This document shows, piece by piece, positions 16,787 to 25,138 of a DNA stretch of 44,320 nt. The notes under the pieces were generated by a model. It was not told where the DNA came from. It did no database searches and saw only the letters and a program-made list of their open reading frames with translations. This DNA is from an uncultured Planctomycetota bacterium (lineage in GTDB: Bacteria > Planctomycetota > Phycisphaerae > SM23-33). Positions within the stretch are counted from its first letter, which is position 1. Each line of letters opens with the position of its first letter. A program made the translations under genes and the position numbers. The DNA is taken from positions 1 to 44,320 of the forward strand of contig CAITIS010000114.1 of the NCBI GenBank assembly GCA_903892515.1, given 5' to 3'.

Positions 16787-19786
16787 ATGCACAAAAAGGC
16801 AATGGTTGTGGGTGCGGGCGTGGCTGGGATCCAGGCTGCGCTGGACTTGGCCGAGATGGGCGTGGAGACCTACCTCGTCGAGGCCGGTCCCGCGATCGGC
16901 GGCCGGATGGCGCAACTGGACAAGACGTTCCCCACCAACGACTGCGCCATGTGCATCCTGTCGCCCAAGCTGGTGGAGGCGGGCAGCCACCCCGGTATAC
17001 ACATCCTGAGCTTGTCAGAGGTGCTGAGCGTCCAGGGCGCTCCGCCGCGCCTGCACGTGACGATCCTGAAGCGTCCGCGCTACGTCGATGAATCCAAGTG
17101 CACCGGTTGCGGCCTGTGCATGGCCAAGTGCCCCACAAAGGTTTCCGACCCGTACAACAAGGGCCTGTCCACGACCAAGGCCATCCGCATTCCGTTCCCG
17201 CAGGCGGTGCCTGCCTTGCCGGTGATGGACGCCAAGAGCTGCCTGTTCCACCTCAAGGGCAAGTGCGGCGTGTGCAAGAGGGTGTGCCCCGCCGGCGCCA
17301 TCGACTTTGGGCAGAAGGAAGAGACGATCGAGCTGGAAGTGGGCTCGCTGATCCTGGCCTGCGGCACGAAGGAGTTCGACGCCCGCCTCAAGGGCGAGTA
17401 CGGCTACGGCATCTTCCCCAACGTGATTACGAGCATCGAATTCGAGCGGATACTCAGCGCCTCCGGCCCGACGGGCGGGCACGTGCAGCGTCCCAGCGAC
17501 CAGGCCGTGCCCAAGAAGATCGCGATCCTCCAGTGCGTGGGCTCGCGCGACGCTTCCGTGGGCAACGAACACTGCTCGGCCGTTTGCTGCATGCAGGCGT
17601 CCAAGGACGCCATCATTGCGAGCGAACACGTGCCAGGGCTGCAGAGCACCATTTTCTACATGGACGTCCGCGCATACGGCAAGGGCTTCGACCGCTTCGT
17701 CGATCGCGCCCAGCAGCAGCACGGCGCGCGATTCCTGTGCGGGCGAATTGCGTCGGTCGAGAGCGATCCGCGCACCAATGACCTGAAGATTCAGTACATC
17801 GCGCAGGACGGCAGCGTCCACAGCGAGATGTTCGACATGCTTGTGCTATCGGTGGGCCTCCAATCCTCGGAATCGGCCAGGGAAACGGCCCGTCGGGTGG
17901 GCGTCAAACTGGACGCTTCCGGCTTCATCGCCATCGAGGCAACCGCGCCGGTGGATACCAGCCGGGCGGGCGTGTTCGTCTGCGGCAGCGTCTCTGGCCC
18001 CAAGGACATTCCCGAATCGGTGATGGAGGCCAGCGGGGCGGCCTCCGCGGCGGCGGCCGTCATCGGCGAGTGCGAAGTCCGCGAGATGCACGTCGAGTAT
18101 CCCAAAGAGAAGGATCTGCGCGGCGAATCGCCACGGATCGGCGTGTTTGTCTGCCGCTGCGGCATCAACATTGCCTCGACAGTGGACGTGAGCGGCGTAG
18201 TCGAGTACGCCGCCACTCTGCCGCGCGTACGGCACGCCCAGGAAATGCTGTTCGCCTGTGCCCAGGACTCGCAGAAGACGATCCGCGCCGCTATGGAGAA
18301 GCACAATCTCAACCGCGTGGTCGTGGCCGCCTGCACGCCGCGGACACATGAGCCGCTCTTCCAGAAGACGCTCCAGAAGGCCGGCATCAACCCGTACATG
18401 TTCGAGTTTGCCAACATCCGCGAGCACTGCGCCTGGGTCCACCAGCAGGAGCCTGCTAAGGCCACGCAGAAGGCAAAAGACCTGGTCCGTGGCGCGGTGA
18501 CGAAGGTCCTGCTGGCAGAGCCGCTGTACAAGAAGTCGCTGGGCGTCAATAAGAATGCCCTGGTGATCGGCGGCGGCTTGGCGGGCATGACTGCCGCCCT
18601 GGATTTGGCGAACCAGGGTTTCCAGACGTACTTGCTGGAGAAGACCGGCCAACTCGGCGGCAACCTCCGGCACGTTCAGACCACGCTGGACGGGCACGAG
18701 ACGGCCGGAAAGCTGGCCGAACTCGTGGAAAAGGTGAACGGCCACCCGAAGATCACGGTCTGCCTTCAAGCAAAGATACGCGATATCGCGGGCTACGTCG
18801 GCAACTTCAAGACGACTCTCGATGAGCCGGCAATGGAAATCGAGCACGGCGTGGTAGTCATCGCCGCCGGTGGCAGCGAGTACGAGCCGACGGAGTACCT
18901 GTTCGGCCAGGATGACCGCGTGGTCACGCAACGGCATCTGGAAGAATTGCTGCACGCTGGCGACAAGGTCGCGCTGGCCAAACTTCGCACCGTGGCGATG
19001 ATCCAGTGCGTCGGCTCGCGCGACGAGAAGCACAACTACTGCAGCCGGGTCTGCTGCACGACGGCCATCAAGAATGCCATTCGCCTTAAGGAACTCAGCC
19101 CCCGCACCAACGTTTACGTCCTGTACCGCGACATCCGCACCTACGGCCTCAAAGAACGCTATTACCGCCGGGCTCGCGAGAAGGGCGTCTTCTTCGTCCG
19201 TTTCGACCCCGATACCAAGCCGGCGGTGCAGAGCGAAGGCGACGGCCTGACGGTGCGAGTCCACGATGCCATCCTGGGCGCGACGCTGGAACTTCGGCCG
19301 GATCTGCTGGTTCTCAGCGCCGGCATCGTCTCCAACCCCGACAATAAGACGCTGTCGCAGTTCTTGAAGGTTCCGTTGGAGGCCGACGGGTTCTTCCTGG
19401 AAGCGCACGTGAAGCTGCGCCCGGTGGACTTCGCCACCGACGGCGTGTTCGTGTGCGGGCTGAGTCACTATCCAAAGGACATTAGCGAGACGATCGCCCA
19501 GGCTCGCGCCGCGGCCGGGCGTGCGGCTACCGTGTTGACCAAGTCGAGCCTGGAAGGCGAAGGCAAGGTTGCCTGCATCCGCGACGGTCGCTGCAGCGGG
19601 TGCGGAGCGTGCGTGTCGGTGTGCGCGTATCGCGCGATCGAGTTGGATCCCAAGCTTCGCGTCGCGGTGGTGAACGAAGCGTTGTGCAAAGGTTGCGGGG
19701 CGTGCGCGGCCACCTGCCGTGCCTGCGCGATCGATCTGGGCGGCTTCAGGAACGAACAGATGCTTAGCGCGCTGGGCGCGCTGTAG
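16787..19786 (+). CDS. hdrA: Tandem-module HdrA flavoprotein
   Basis: Translated from ATG 16787 this protein has 999 residues; an in-frame GTG at 16778 would add three. Numbers here count from that GTG. An N-terminal module (about 7-435) has the Rossmann start VVGAGVAGIQAALDL, GGRMAQLDKTFPTNDCAMC, ferredoxin motifs CTGCGLCMAKCP (108-119) and CGVCKRVCP, and QCVGSRD...HCSAVCC (253-271). A complete canonical HdrA follows: RIGVFVCRCGINIAS at 453, the FAD loop VIGGGLAGMTAALDL at 596, QCVGSRDEKHNYCSRVCC (743-760), and C-terminal ferredoxins CSGCGACVSVC and CKGCGACAATC. HdrA flavin splits electron pairs between a high- and a low-potential acceptor. The gene sits between hdrC and mvhD, and is the intact reference for the split copy upstream. 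Confidence 0.93.
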   Translation: MHKKAMVVGAGVAGIQAALDLAEMGVETYLVEAGPAIGGRMAQLDKTFPTNDCAMCILSPKLVEAGSHPGIHILSLSEVLSVQGAPPRLHVTILKRPRYVDESKCTGCGLCMAKCPTKVSDPYNKGLSTTKAIRIPFPQAVPALPVMDAKSCLFHLKGKCGVCKRVCPAGAIDFGQKEETIELEVGSLILACGTKEFDARLKGEYGYGIFPNVITSIEFERILSASGPTGGHVQRPSDQAVPKKIAILQCVGSRDASVGNEHCSAVCCMQASKDAIIASEHVPGLQSTIFYMDVRAYGKGFDRFVDRAQQQHGARFLCGRIASVESDPRTNDLKIQYIAQDGSVHSEMFDMLVLSVGLQSSESARETARRVGVKLDASGFIAIEATAPVDTSRAGVFVCGSVSGPKDIPESVMEASGAASAAAAVIGECEVREMHVEYPKEKDLRGESPRIGVFVCRCGINIASTVDVSGVVEYAATLPRVRHAQEMLFACAQDSQKTIRAAMEKHNLNRVVVAACTPRTHEPLFQKTLQKAGINPYMFEFANIREHCAWVHQQEPAKATQKAKDLVRGAVTKVLLAEPLYKKSLGVNKNALVIGGGLAGMTAALDLANQGFQTYLLEKTGQLGGNLRHVQTTLDGHETAGKLAELVEKVNGHPKITVCLQAKIRDIAGYVGNFKTTLDEPAMEIEHGVVVIAAGGSEYEPTEYLFGQDDRVVTQRHLEELLHAGDKVALAKLRTVAMIQCVGSRDEKHNYCSRVCCTTAIKNAIRLKELSPRTNVYVLYRDIRTYGLKERYYRRAREKGVFFVRFDPDTKPAVQSEGDGLTVRVHDAILGATLELRPDLLVLSAGIVSNPDNKTLSQFLKVPLEADGFFLEAHVKLRPVDFATDGVFVCGLSHYPKDISETIAQARAAAGRAATVLTKSSLEGEGKVACIRDGRCSGCGACVSVCAYRAIELDPKLRVAVVNEALCKGCGACAATCRACAIDLGGFRNEQMLSALGAL

Positions 19787-19803
19787 GTCCGGAGGTAGAG
19801 CGT

Positions 19804-20271
19804 TTGAGCAAGACAACTCCAACCGAACAGGCAGTGGCCGCAACGGCGCCGCCGGCATGGGAGCCCAAGATTGTGGCCTTCCTGTGCAACTGGTGCTCGT
19901 ACGCCGGCGCGGACCTGGCGGGCGTCAGCCGGCTGCAGTATCCCACACACGTGCGGGTGATCCGCGTGCCCTGCAGCGGCCGCGTCAACCCGCTGTACAT
20001 CGTCAAGGCCCTGCAGTTGGGCGTGGACGGCGTCCTGGTTTCCGGCTGCCATCCCGGCGATTGTCACTACATCAGCGGCAACCTGGTCGCCCGCCGGAAA
20101 TTCGCGTTGCTCAAGAGCTTCCTGGAATACGTGGGCATCGAGCCAGGGCGGGTTCAGTTCTCCTGGGTCAGCGCGTCGGAAGGCAACCGCTTCGCGGACC
20201 TGATCCAGAAGGTCAGCGACGACATCCGCAAACTCGGGCCGGCCCGCCAACTCAAGAAGGAAGCCAGGTGA
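19804..20271 (+). CDS. mvhD: Canonical MvhD/FlxD electron-transfer subunit
   Basis: This 155-residue protein is the most canonical of the three MvhD copies: LCNWCSYAGADLAGV (C28, C31), IRVPCSGRVNPLYIVKAL (C57) and SGCHPGDCHYISGN (C82, C87). It begins with TTG, preceded by GGAGG 8 bases upstream, after a 25-residue Ala/Thr-rich lead. It lies directly behind the full-length hdrA and in front of three Flx-like genes, which matches the position of FlxD in flxABCD-hdr loci. FlxD relays electrons from the FlxABC NAD(P)H module to HdrA. The 3' end overlaps a possible GTG start of the next gene (GTGA). Confidence 0.93.
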   Translation: MSKTTPTEQAVAATAPPAWEPKIVAFLCNWCSYAGADLAGVSRLQYPTHVRVIRVPCSGRVNPLYIVKALQLGVDGVLVSGCHPGDCHYISGNLVARRKFALLKSFLEYVGIEPGRVQFSWVSASEGNRFADLIQKVSDDIRKLGPARQLKKEAR

Positions 20272-20276
20272 CCGCC

Positions 20277-21191
20277 ATGCGGGACGTACAAGACAAGCTC
20301 AGAGCGACGGCGAAGGACCTGCTGGCCTCGGGGAAGGTGGAGTTGGTCCTGGGGTTTGAGCCGGCCTCGCTGCCGATGCGGACGCGGGCGTGCTTCGCCC
20401 GTACCGCCGATGCGGCTGAGCGGCTGGTGTGGAACGAGTTCTGCTCGCAGAATCTGGCGGCGTATCTGCCGCGCCTCTTCGAAAAGCCTGCGCACATTCG
20501 CGGAGACTGGACGCCGCCGAAGGTGGCCGTGGTGACGAAGAACTGCGATGCCCGGTCGATCATCGGCCTGGTCAAAGAGCACCAGCTTGCACGCGAGAAC
20601 GTCGTCATCATCGGCATGCCGTGCCAGGGCATGGTCGATCCGGAAAAGGCGGCTGCGACAGTCGACGAGCGGATCGCCCAGGCGTGCTTGGAGTGCGTCA
20701 GTCCGTCGCCCATCGGTGCGGACATTCTGATCGAGGGCCAGTCACGTCCCGCCGCGGCCGACCGTTTTCAGCGCGTGAAGGATTTCGAGGCTTTGACGCC
20801 GGCGCAGCGGTGGGATGCCTTCGTCAAAGAAATCTCCAAATGCACGCGATGCTACGCATGCCGGCAGGCCTGCCCCAACTGCTACTGCAAGTCGTGCTTC
20901 ATCGAGCAGTCCAAGCCCAGCTGGGCCGGCGCAGGCGACGACCTGGCGGACCTTCTGCTGTTCCACATCGGGCGGATGTTCCACCAAGCTGGCCGGTGCG
21001 TCGAATGCGACGCCTGCGTGCGAGCCTGCCCAATGGGGATCGACTTGCGGCTCTTTACGCAGAAACTCGTGAAGGATGTGGAAGAGCTGTTCGGATACGT
21101 GCCGGGCGTTTCGCTGGACGATCTCCCGCCGCTGTGCACCTTCCAGTCGGACGACAGCGAGTGTTTCGTCACCGGTCCGGGAGAGGAATGA
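20277..21191 (+). CDS. Flx-like [4Fe-4S] ferredoxin subunit
   Basis: This 304-residue protein begins MRDVQDKL. An in-frame GTG at 20268 overlapping the mvhD stop is the alternative start. The N-terminal 180 residues are a domain with scattered cysteines (VTKNCDARS at about 90, GMPCQG at about 116). It is followed by CTRCYACRQACP (189-200) with NCYCKSC just after, and CVECDACVRACP (241-252). The combination of this N-terminal domain with a dicluster ferredoxin is seen in the iron-sulfur subunits of Flx (flavin oxidoreductase) complexes and in F420-hydrogenase beta relatives. It is placed between flxD/mvhD and the second Fe-S subunit. I assign it to the Flx NAD(P)H-oxidising module by context; which Flx letter applies is uncertain. 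Confidence 0.8.
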   Translation: MRDVQDKLRATAKDLLASGKVELVLGFEPASLPMRTRACFARTADAAERLVWNEFCSQNLAAYLPRLFEKPAHIRGDWTPPKVAVVTKNCDARSIIGLVKEHQLARENVVIIGMPCQGMVDPEKAAATVDERIAQACLECVSPSPIGADILIEGQSRPAAADRFQRVKDFEALTPAQRWDAFVKEISKCTRCYACRQACPNCYCKSCFIEQSKPSWAGAGDDLADLLLFHIGRMFHQAGRCVECDACVRACPMGIDLRLFTQKLVKDVEELFGYVPGVSLDDLPPLCTFQSDDSECFVTGPGEE

Positions 21192-21192
21192 C

Positions 21193-22203
21193 ATGGCCCA
21201 GGGATCGATAAAGAAGGCGGACTTAGGCAAGCTCATCGAGGCCGTGCGCAGAGATGGCCGATTCTTTGGGCCCATCGACCAGGGCGACGGGGCGTGCCTG
21301 GCGGAAGTCACGCCCGATGCGGTGCTGAAGCTCGATTACGCCAATTTCACGCTGCCTCCCAAGCGAATGTTCTTCCCGCGCAGCGAAGTCATCGCCACGC
21401 ACGAGGCATCAGGCATGGCGGCCGTGCCGGTGCAAGAGGGGCAGGTCGTGCTTTTCGGTGTCCGGCCTTGCGATGCGCTGGCTCTGACCTACCTGGACAA
21501 GGTCTTCGTCGACAAGCAATTCACCGATCCCTACTACCGCTCTCGGCGGGAGCGGACGCTGGTTATCTCCCTGGCGTGCCGCGAGCCGGCGGCCACGTGC
21601 TTTTGCACGTCAGTCCACGGCGCGCCCGATGGCCGGGCCGGTGCGGATATCCTGGCTGTGGAGGTCGGCGAGGCGCTGGTGTTGGAGTCGCTGACAAAGG
21701 CCGGCGAGGCCTTTATGACTCATCACGCGAAACTGTTCGCTTCGCCCACGCCCGCCCAGCGAACGGCGTGTGACGCCCAGGCGTCCGAGGCGGCCAAGAA
21801 GGTCTCGGCCGTTCCGATTGACGGCCTGAAGGCCAAGCTGTCCGGCTGTGCGGAGAATGCCGGCGTCTGGGATGACATCGCCGAACGCTGCCTGGCCTGC
21901 GGCGTTTGCACGTACCTGTGCCCGACGTGCCACTGCTTTGGCCTGTACGACGAGCAGGTCGGCCAGACGATGCGGCGAGTGCGAGCCCAGGATGCCTGCA
22001 CGTTCCCCACGTTCACGCAGGAAGCCTCCGGGCACAATCCCCGGACGCGTCATGGCATGCGGATGCGCCAGCGCGTGATGCACAAGTTCTGTTACGCGAC
22101 GGAGAACTTCGGCGACATCTTCTGCGTTGGCTGCGGACGCTGCGTCGCCAGTTGCCCCGCCCACCTGGACATCCGCGAAACGATCACAGAGGTGTCTCAA
22201 TGA
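21193..22203 (+). CDS. Flx/AsrA-like dicluster [4Fe-4S] subunit
   Basis: This 336-residue protein resembles the beta subunit of sulfhydrogenase, the sulfite reductase subunit AsrA and the FlxB/C proteins. The N-terminal domain has FGVRPCDALAL (88-98) and an RCLACGVCTYLCPTCHC block (C233, C236, C239, C243). The C-terminal cluster is CVGCGRCVASCP (311-322). These subunits carry electrons between an FAD/NAD partner and other Fe-S proteins. The next gene encodes exactly that FAD/NAD partner and overlaps by ATGA, which is the usual AsrAB-like arrangement. It starts at ATG 21193, one base after the previous stop, with GAGAGGAA just upstream. Confidence 0.85.
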   Translation: MAQGSIKKADLGKLIEAVRRDGRFFGPIDQGDGACLAEVTPDAVLKLDYANFTLPPKRMFFPRSEVIATHEASGMAAVPVQEGQVVLFGVRPCDALALTYLDKVFVDKQFTDPYYRSRRERTLVISLACREPAATCFCTSVHGAPDGRAGADILAVEVGEALVLESLTKAGEAFMTHHAKLFASPTPAQRTACDAQASEAAKKVSAVPIDGLKAKLSGCAENAGVWDDIAERCLACGVCTYLCPTCHCFGLYDEQVGQTMRRVRAQDACTFPTFTQEASGHNPRTRHGMRMRQRVMHKFCYATENFGDIFCVGCGRCVASCPAHLDIRETITEVSQ

Positions 22204-23063
22204 GCCCGAGCGTTGCAGCCAATCCGTACCTGGCCCATCCGGTGACGATCCGCAAGATCATCATCGAGAACGAAGCCAAGGATCTGAAGACCTTCCGACT
22301 GGAGTTTTGCAACGCTTCCGATCGCGCGGGCTTCCGTCACGAGTGCGGCCAGTTCGCCATGCTTTCGGTGCCTGGCGCAGGGGAAAGCCCCATCGGCATT
22401 GCGTCATCTCCGCTGGATGCGGAGTACATCGAGTTCACCGTAAAACGGTACGCCACGGGTGCGGTCTCGTCCGCGCTGCATGCGATGGACGAGGGCGACC
22501 GGATCGGCGTGCGCGGGCCCTACGGCAACAGCTATCCGCTGGCGCAAATGGAGGGCAAGAACATCGTGATTGTCAGCGGCGGGTTCGCCTTCACGACGCT
22601 CCGGGCGACGATCCGCTACATGCTGGACAAGCGAAACCGGGCGCGGTTTGGCAAGATCGTCGCTATCTACGGCTCGCGAAGCCCCGGCGAGTTGCTGTAC
22701 AAGGACGAGCTGAAGCTCTGGCAGGAATCGGGTGACATCGACATGCACGTCACGGTGGACAAGGCCGACCAAGGCTGGACCGGCCGGGAGGGCTTCGTGC
22801 CCACCGTGCTGGGTGAGGTCAAGCCCAGTTCTGACAACGCCGTGGCGCTGGTGTGCGGGCCGCCGATCATGCTGAAGTTCACGATGAAGCCGCTGCTGGA
22901 ACTGGGCTTTGCGCCTGATCGGATCATTACCTCGCTGGAGCGGCGGATGAGCTGCGGCATCGGCAAGTGCGGGCGATGCAACATCGGCGCCAAGTACGTC
23001 TGCAAAGATGGCCCTGTCTTCACATACCAGCAGATGCAGGAGTTGTGCGGGGGCCAGTTCTAG
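22200..23063 (+). CDS. flxA: FlxA-like FAD/NAD(P)-binding oxidoreductase subunit
   Basis: This 287-residue protein is a ferredoxin-NADP reductase fold with a C-terminal [2Fe-2S] site, as in FlxA, AsrB and sulfhydrogenase gamma. The FAD region includes ECGQFAMLSVPGAGESPIG (48-66). The nucleotide loop is IVSGGFAFTTLRATI (124-138), which differs from the GGIGIAPLR form of many relatives. CGPPIMLKFT (219-228) contacts NAD(P). The cluster motif is CGIGKCGRCNIGAKYVC (252-268). It is the last gene of the redox array. I infer that it takes hydride from NADH or NADPH and supplies HdrA through the two Fe-S proteins and MvhD upstream. The nucleotide preference is not visible. Confidence 0.88.
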   Translation: MSPSVAANPYLAHPVTIRKIIIENEAKDLKTFRLEFCNASDRAGFRHECGQFAMLSVPGAGESPIGIASSPLDAEYIEFTVKRYATGAVSSALHAMDEGDRIGVRGPYGNSYPLAQMEGKNIVIVSGGFAFTTLRATIRYMLDKRNRARFGKIVAIYGSRSPGELLYKDELKLWQESGDIDMHVTVDKADQGWTGREGFVPTVLGEVKPSSDNAVALVCGPPIMLKFTMKPLLELGFAPDRIITSLERRMSCGIGKCGRCNIGAKYVCKDGPVFTYQQMQELCGGQF

Positions 23064-23382
23064 GATCAGAGCAGCCCTCTGTCGTTGTGTAAGCAGATTC
23101 TGCGAGACGGCGGGAATGGGTCTCATCGCTGGCTGTGCCTCCACGAGCATGGGCGGGGATGAAGGCGCCACGCGTGCGTCGGCGCAGCATCCTTGGAGCG
23201 GGGAAAGGCCGATGCCTATAGCCCTCGGCCCGTGCTGACCCAGTTCTTTGCGATGTCTTCTGGCCCGCCCACCAATACAGATAGGTTCCGCTTGACGTGC
23301 CCATGCACGGAGGGGACAATAGCTCCTGAACCCACCGATACTTGTGAGCATCAGAGAGCTTGTTTGGCCGGGGAGGCAGATG
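23064..23382. other. Intergenic region between redox and secretion operons
   Basis: These 319 bases lie between the end of the Flx gene and the chosen gspE start. A GGGAGG at 23371-23376 is the gspE ribosome binding site. No strong terminator hairpin with a T-run, tRNA or conserved gene is visible. A 40-codon frame from ATG 23116 contains a lipobox-like LIAGC, but it has no positively charged signal-peptide start, and I do not accept it as a gene. Promoters for the secretion operon presumably lie here. Confidence 0.45.
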
Positions 23383-25095
23383 ATGCAGGGCAGGGCAGGA
23401 AACGTCGCTGGTGAGCGCCGGCTGCTGGGGCAGGTACTCATCGATCAGGGCAAGATTACTCTACCGCAGTTAGAGGAGGCTCTCCTCGATCAGCAGCGTC
23501 GTGGCCAGCGTTTGGGGGAAACCTTCTGCCAGCTCGGCCAGCTCGATCCAGTGGCGGTCCGCGAAGCGCTGGTCGATCAGGCCGGCATCCCGCGGGCCGA
23601 AGTTGATTCGCTAACTATCCCCGCCGAAATCCTGGCCGAGGTGCCGGCCGAGGTGGCTTTTCGGCACAAGGTTCTGCCGATTGCTTCGAGCAAGCGTTCG
23701 TTGAGCCTGGTCATGGCCGACCCTTTCGATCGCATGGTGCTTGAAGCGGTGCGCGTGCTGTGCGGCAAGCGGATCGAACGCTACTACTGCCCGGAAGATG
23801 AACTGTCCGAGGCCACGCGTAGGCTGTACGGCTCGAGCGTAGCCCGCATGATCGCGGATCTGGCGACGGACCCTGCCGAGCCCAAGGCCGACGACCCGGA
23901 ACTGACCAGCCAACTGCAAGAGATGGCCCGTGAGCCGTCGGTGGTCAACCTGGTCAACCTTGTCATTCTGGAGGCCGTGGAAGCCAAGGCCAGTGACATC
24001 CACGTCGAGCCGTTTGAAAAGGCCGTCCATGTGAAGGTGAGGATCGACGGTGTGCTGCGTGAAGTGGCTCCGCCGCCCAAGCGGCTTCAGCCAGCCATTG
24101 TGTCGCGCATCAAGATCATGGCTGGGATGAACATCGCCGAGCGCTTCGTGCCACAGGATGGGCACATTTCCTTCGCCGGGCCTCGGGGCAAGATCGACAT
24201 CCGCGTCGGCACCGTGCCGACGATCTTCGGCGAGAGCGTGGCGATGCGCATCCTCGACCGCTCGGCCGCGATGATCGACATCGAGTCGCTCGGACTGCCG
24301 GAGGACTGCAAGGAGCCGTTCTGCCTGTTGCTGCGCCGCCCGCACGGCATTGTGCTGGTGACGGGGCCGACGGGCAGCGGCAAGACCACCACCCTGTATG
24401 CGGCGTTGCGGAACATCTACACGCCGGAAAAGAAGATCATCACGATCGAAGAGCCCGTCGAGTACCAGCTCGAAGGCGTAAACCAGATTCCGGTCAATCG
24501 CAAGCGGGGCGTCGACTTTGCCAACGGGCTGCGGGCAATCTTGCGGCAGGATCCGGACGTCATCATGGTGGGCGAGATTCGCGATCGCGAGACTGCCGAC
24601 ATTGCCGTCCGCAGCGCCCTGACGGGTCACCTGGTCTTCAGCACGCTGCACACAAACGATGCGCCTGGCGCGGTGACGCGGCTGTTGGATATGTCGCTGG
24701 AGCCGTACCTGCTGGCGTCGTCGCTGGAGGGGGTGCTGGCGCAGCGGCTGGTGCGGGCGATCTGTCCCGATTGCAAGGAGCCCGAGCCACCGCGGCCGGA
24801 GTTGCTGGAGCGAGTGGGGCATGGCGCCGCCAATGGCGGCACGTTTTTTCGCGGCCGGGGTTGCCGAAGTTGCCGGCAAAGCGGGTATCAGGGCCGAACA
24901 GGAATCTTCGAACTGCTGCGGGTCACCGAGCCGGTGCGACAGGCGATCCTTCGCAGAGCCAGCGCTTCGGAGATCGCTGCTGTGGCGCCGGCCGACCACC
25001 GACCGATGCGTGAGGATGGCTTCCGCAAGGCGGCCCTGGGCGTGACGACGCTGGATGAAGTCTTGCGAGTGACGCAGGACGTGCAGAGCGAGTAG
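23383..25095 (+). CDS. gspE: Type II secretion ATPase GspE
   Basis: This is a 570-residue cytoplasmic hexameric ATPase that powers pseudopilus assembly. The N-terminal 140 residues are a GspE/MshEN domain (LLGQVLIDQGKIT, LGETFCQLG). The AAA-like core has Walker A GPTGSGKTTTLY at about 328, the Asp box, and RQDPDVIMVGEIRDRETAD for Walker B. A tetracysteine zinc site follows (CPDC at about 461, CRSC at about 494), as in GspE and PilB. ATG 23383 is favoured because GGGAGG lies 6 bases upstream; ATG 23380 and GTG 23344 are upstream in-frame alternatives. It opens an operon running to 37671 in the same orientation. Confidence 0.95.
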   Translation: MQGRAGNVAGERRLLGQVLIDQGKITLPQLEEALLDQQRRGQRLGETFCQLGQLDPVAVREALVDQAGIPRAEVDSLTIPAEILAEVPAEVAFRHKVLPIASSKRSLSLVMADPFDRMVLEAVRVLCGKRIERYYCPEDELSEATRRLYGSSVARMIADLATDPAEPKADDPELTSQLQEMAREPSVVNLVNLVILEAVEAKASDIHVEPFEKAVHVKVRIDGVLREVAPPPKRLQPAIVSRIKIMAGMNIAERFVPQDGHISFAGPRGKIDIRVGTVPTIFGESVAMRILDRSAAMIDIESLGLPEDCKEPFCLLLRRPHGIVLVTGPTGSGKTTTLYAALRNIYTPEKKIITIEEPVEYQLEGVNQIPVNRKRGVDFANGLRAILRQDPDVIMVGEIRDRETADIAVRSALTGHLVFSTLHTNDAPGAVTRLLDMSLEPYLLASSLEGVLAQRLVRAICPDCKEPEPPRPELLERVGHGAANGGTFFRGRGCRSCRQSGYQGRTGIFELLRVTEPVRQAILRRASASEIAAVAPADHRPMREDGFRKAALGVTTLDEVLRVTQDVQSE

Positions 25096-25138
25096 TGGCG
25101 CGGATTGCGGGCCGTACGCCTGCCAGGATTGGGGCATC

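Noticed and set aside
17846..19858. 670-codon open frame on the minus strand opposite the tandem HdrA
   Set aside because: It is a mirror of a well-recognised gene; composition is typical of antisense frames in high-GC DNA.
23116..23238. 40-codon frame with lipobox-like LIAGC
   Set aside because: It has no basic N-region or adequate signal helix and no ribosome binding site of note, and it overlaps nothing conserved. Too short to support.
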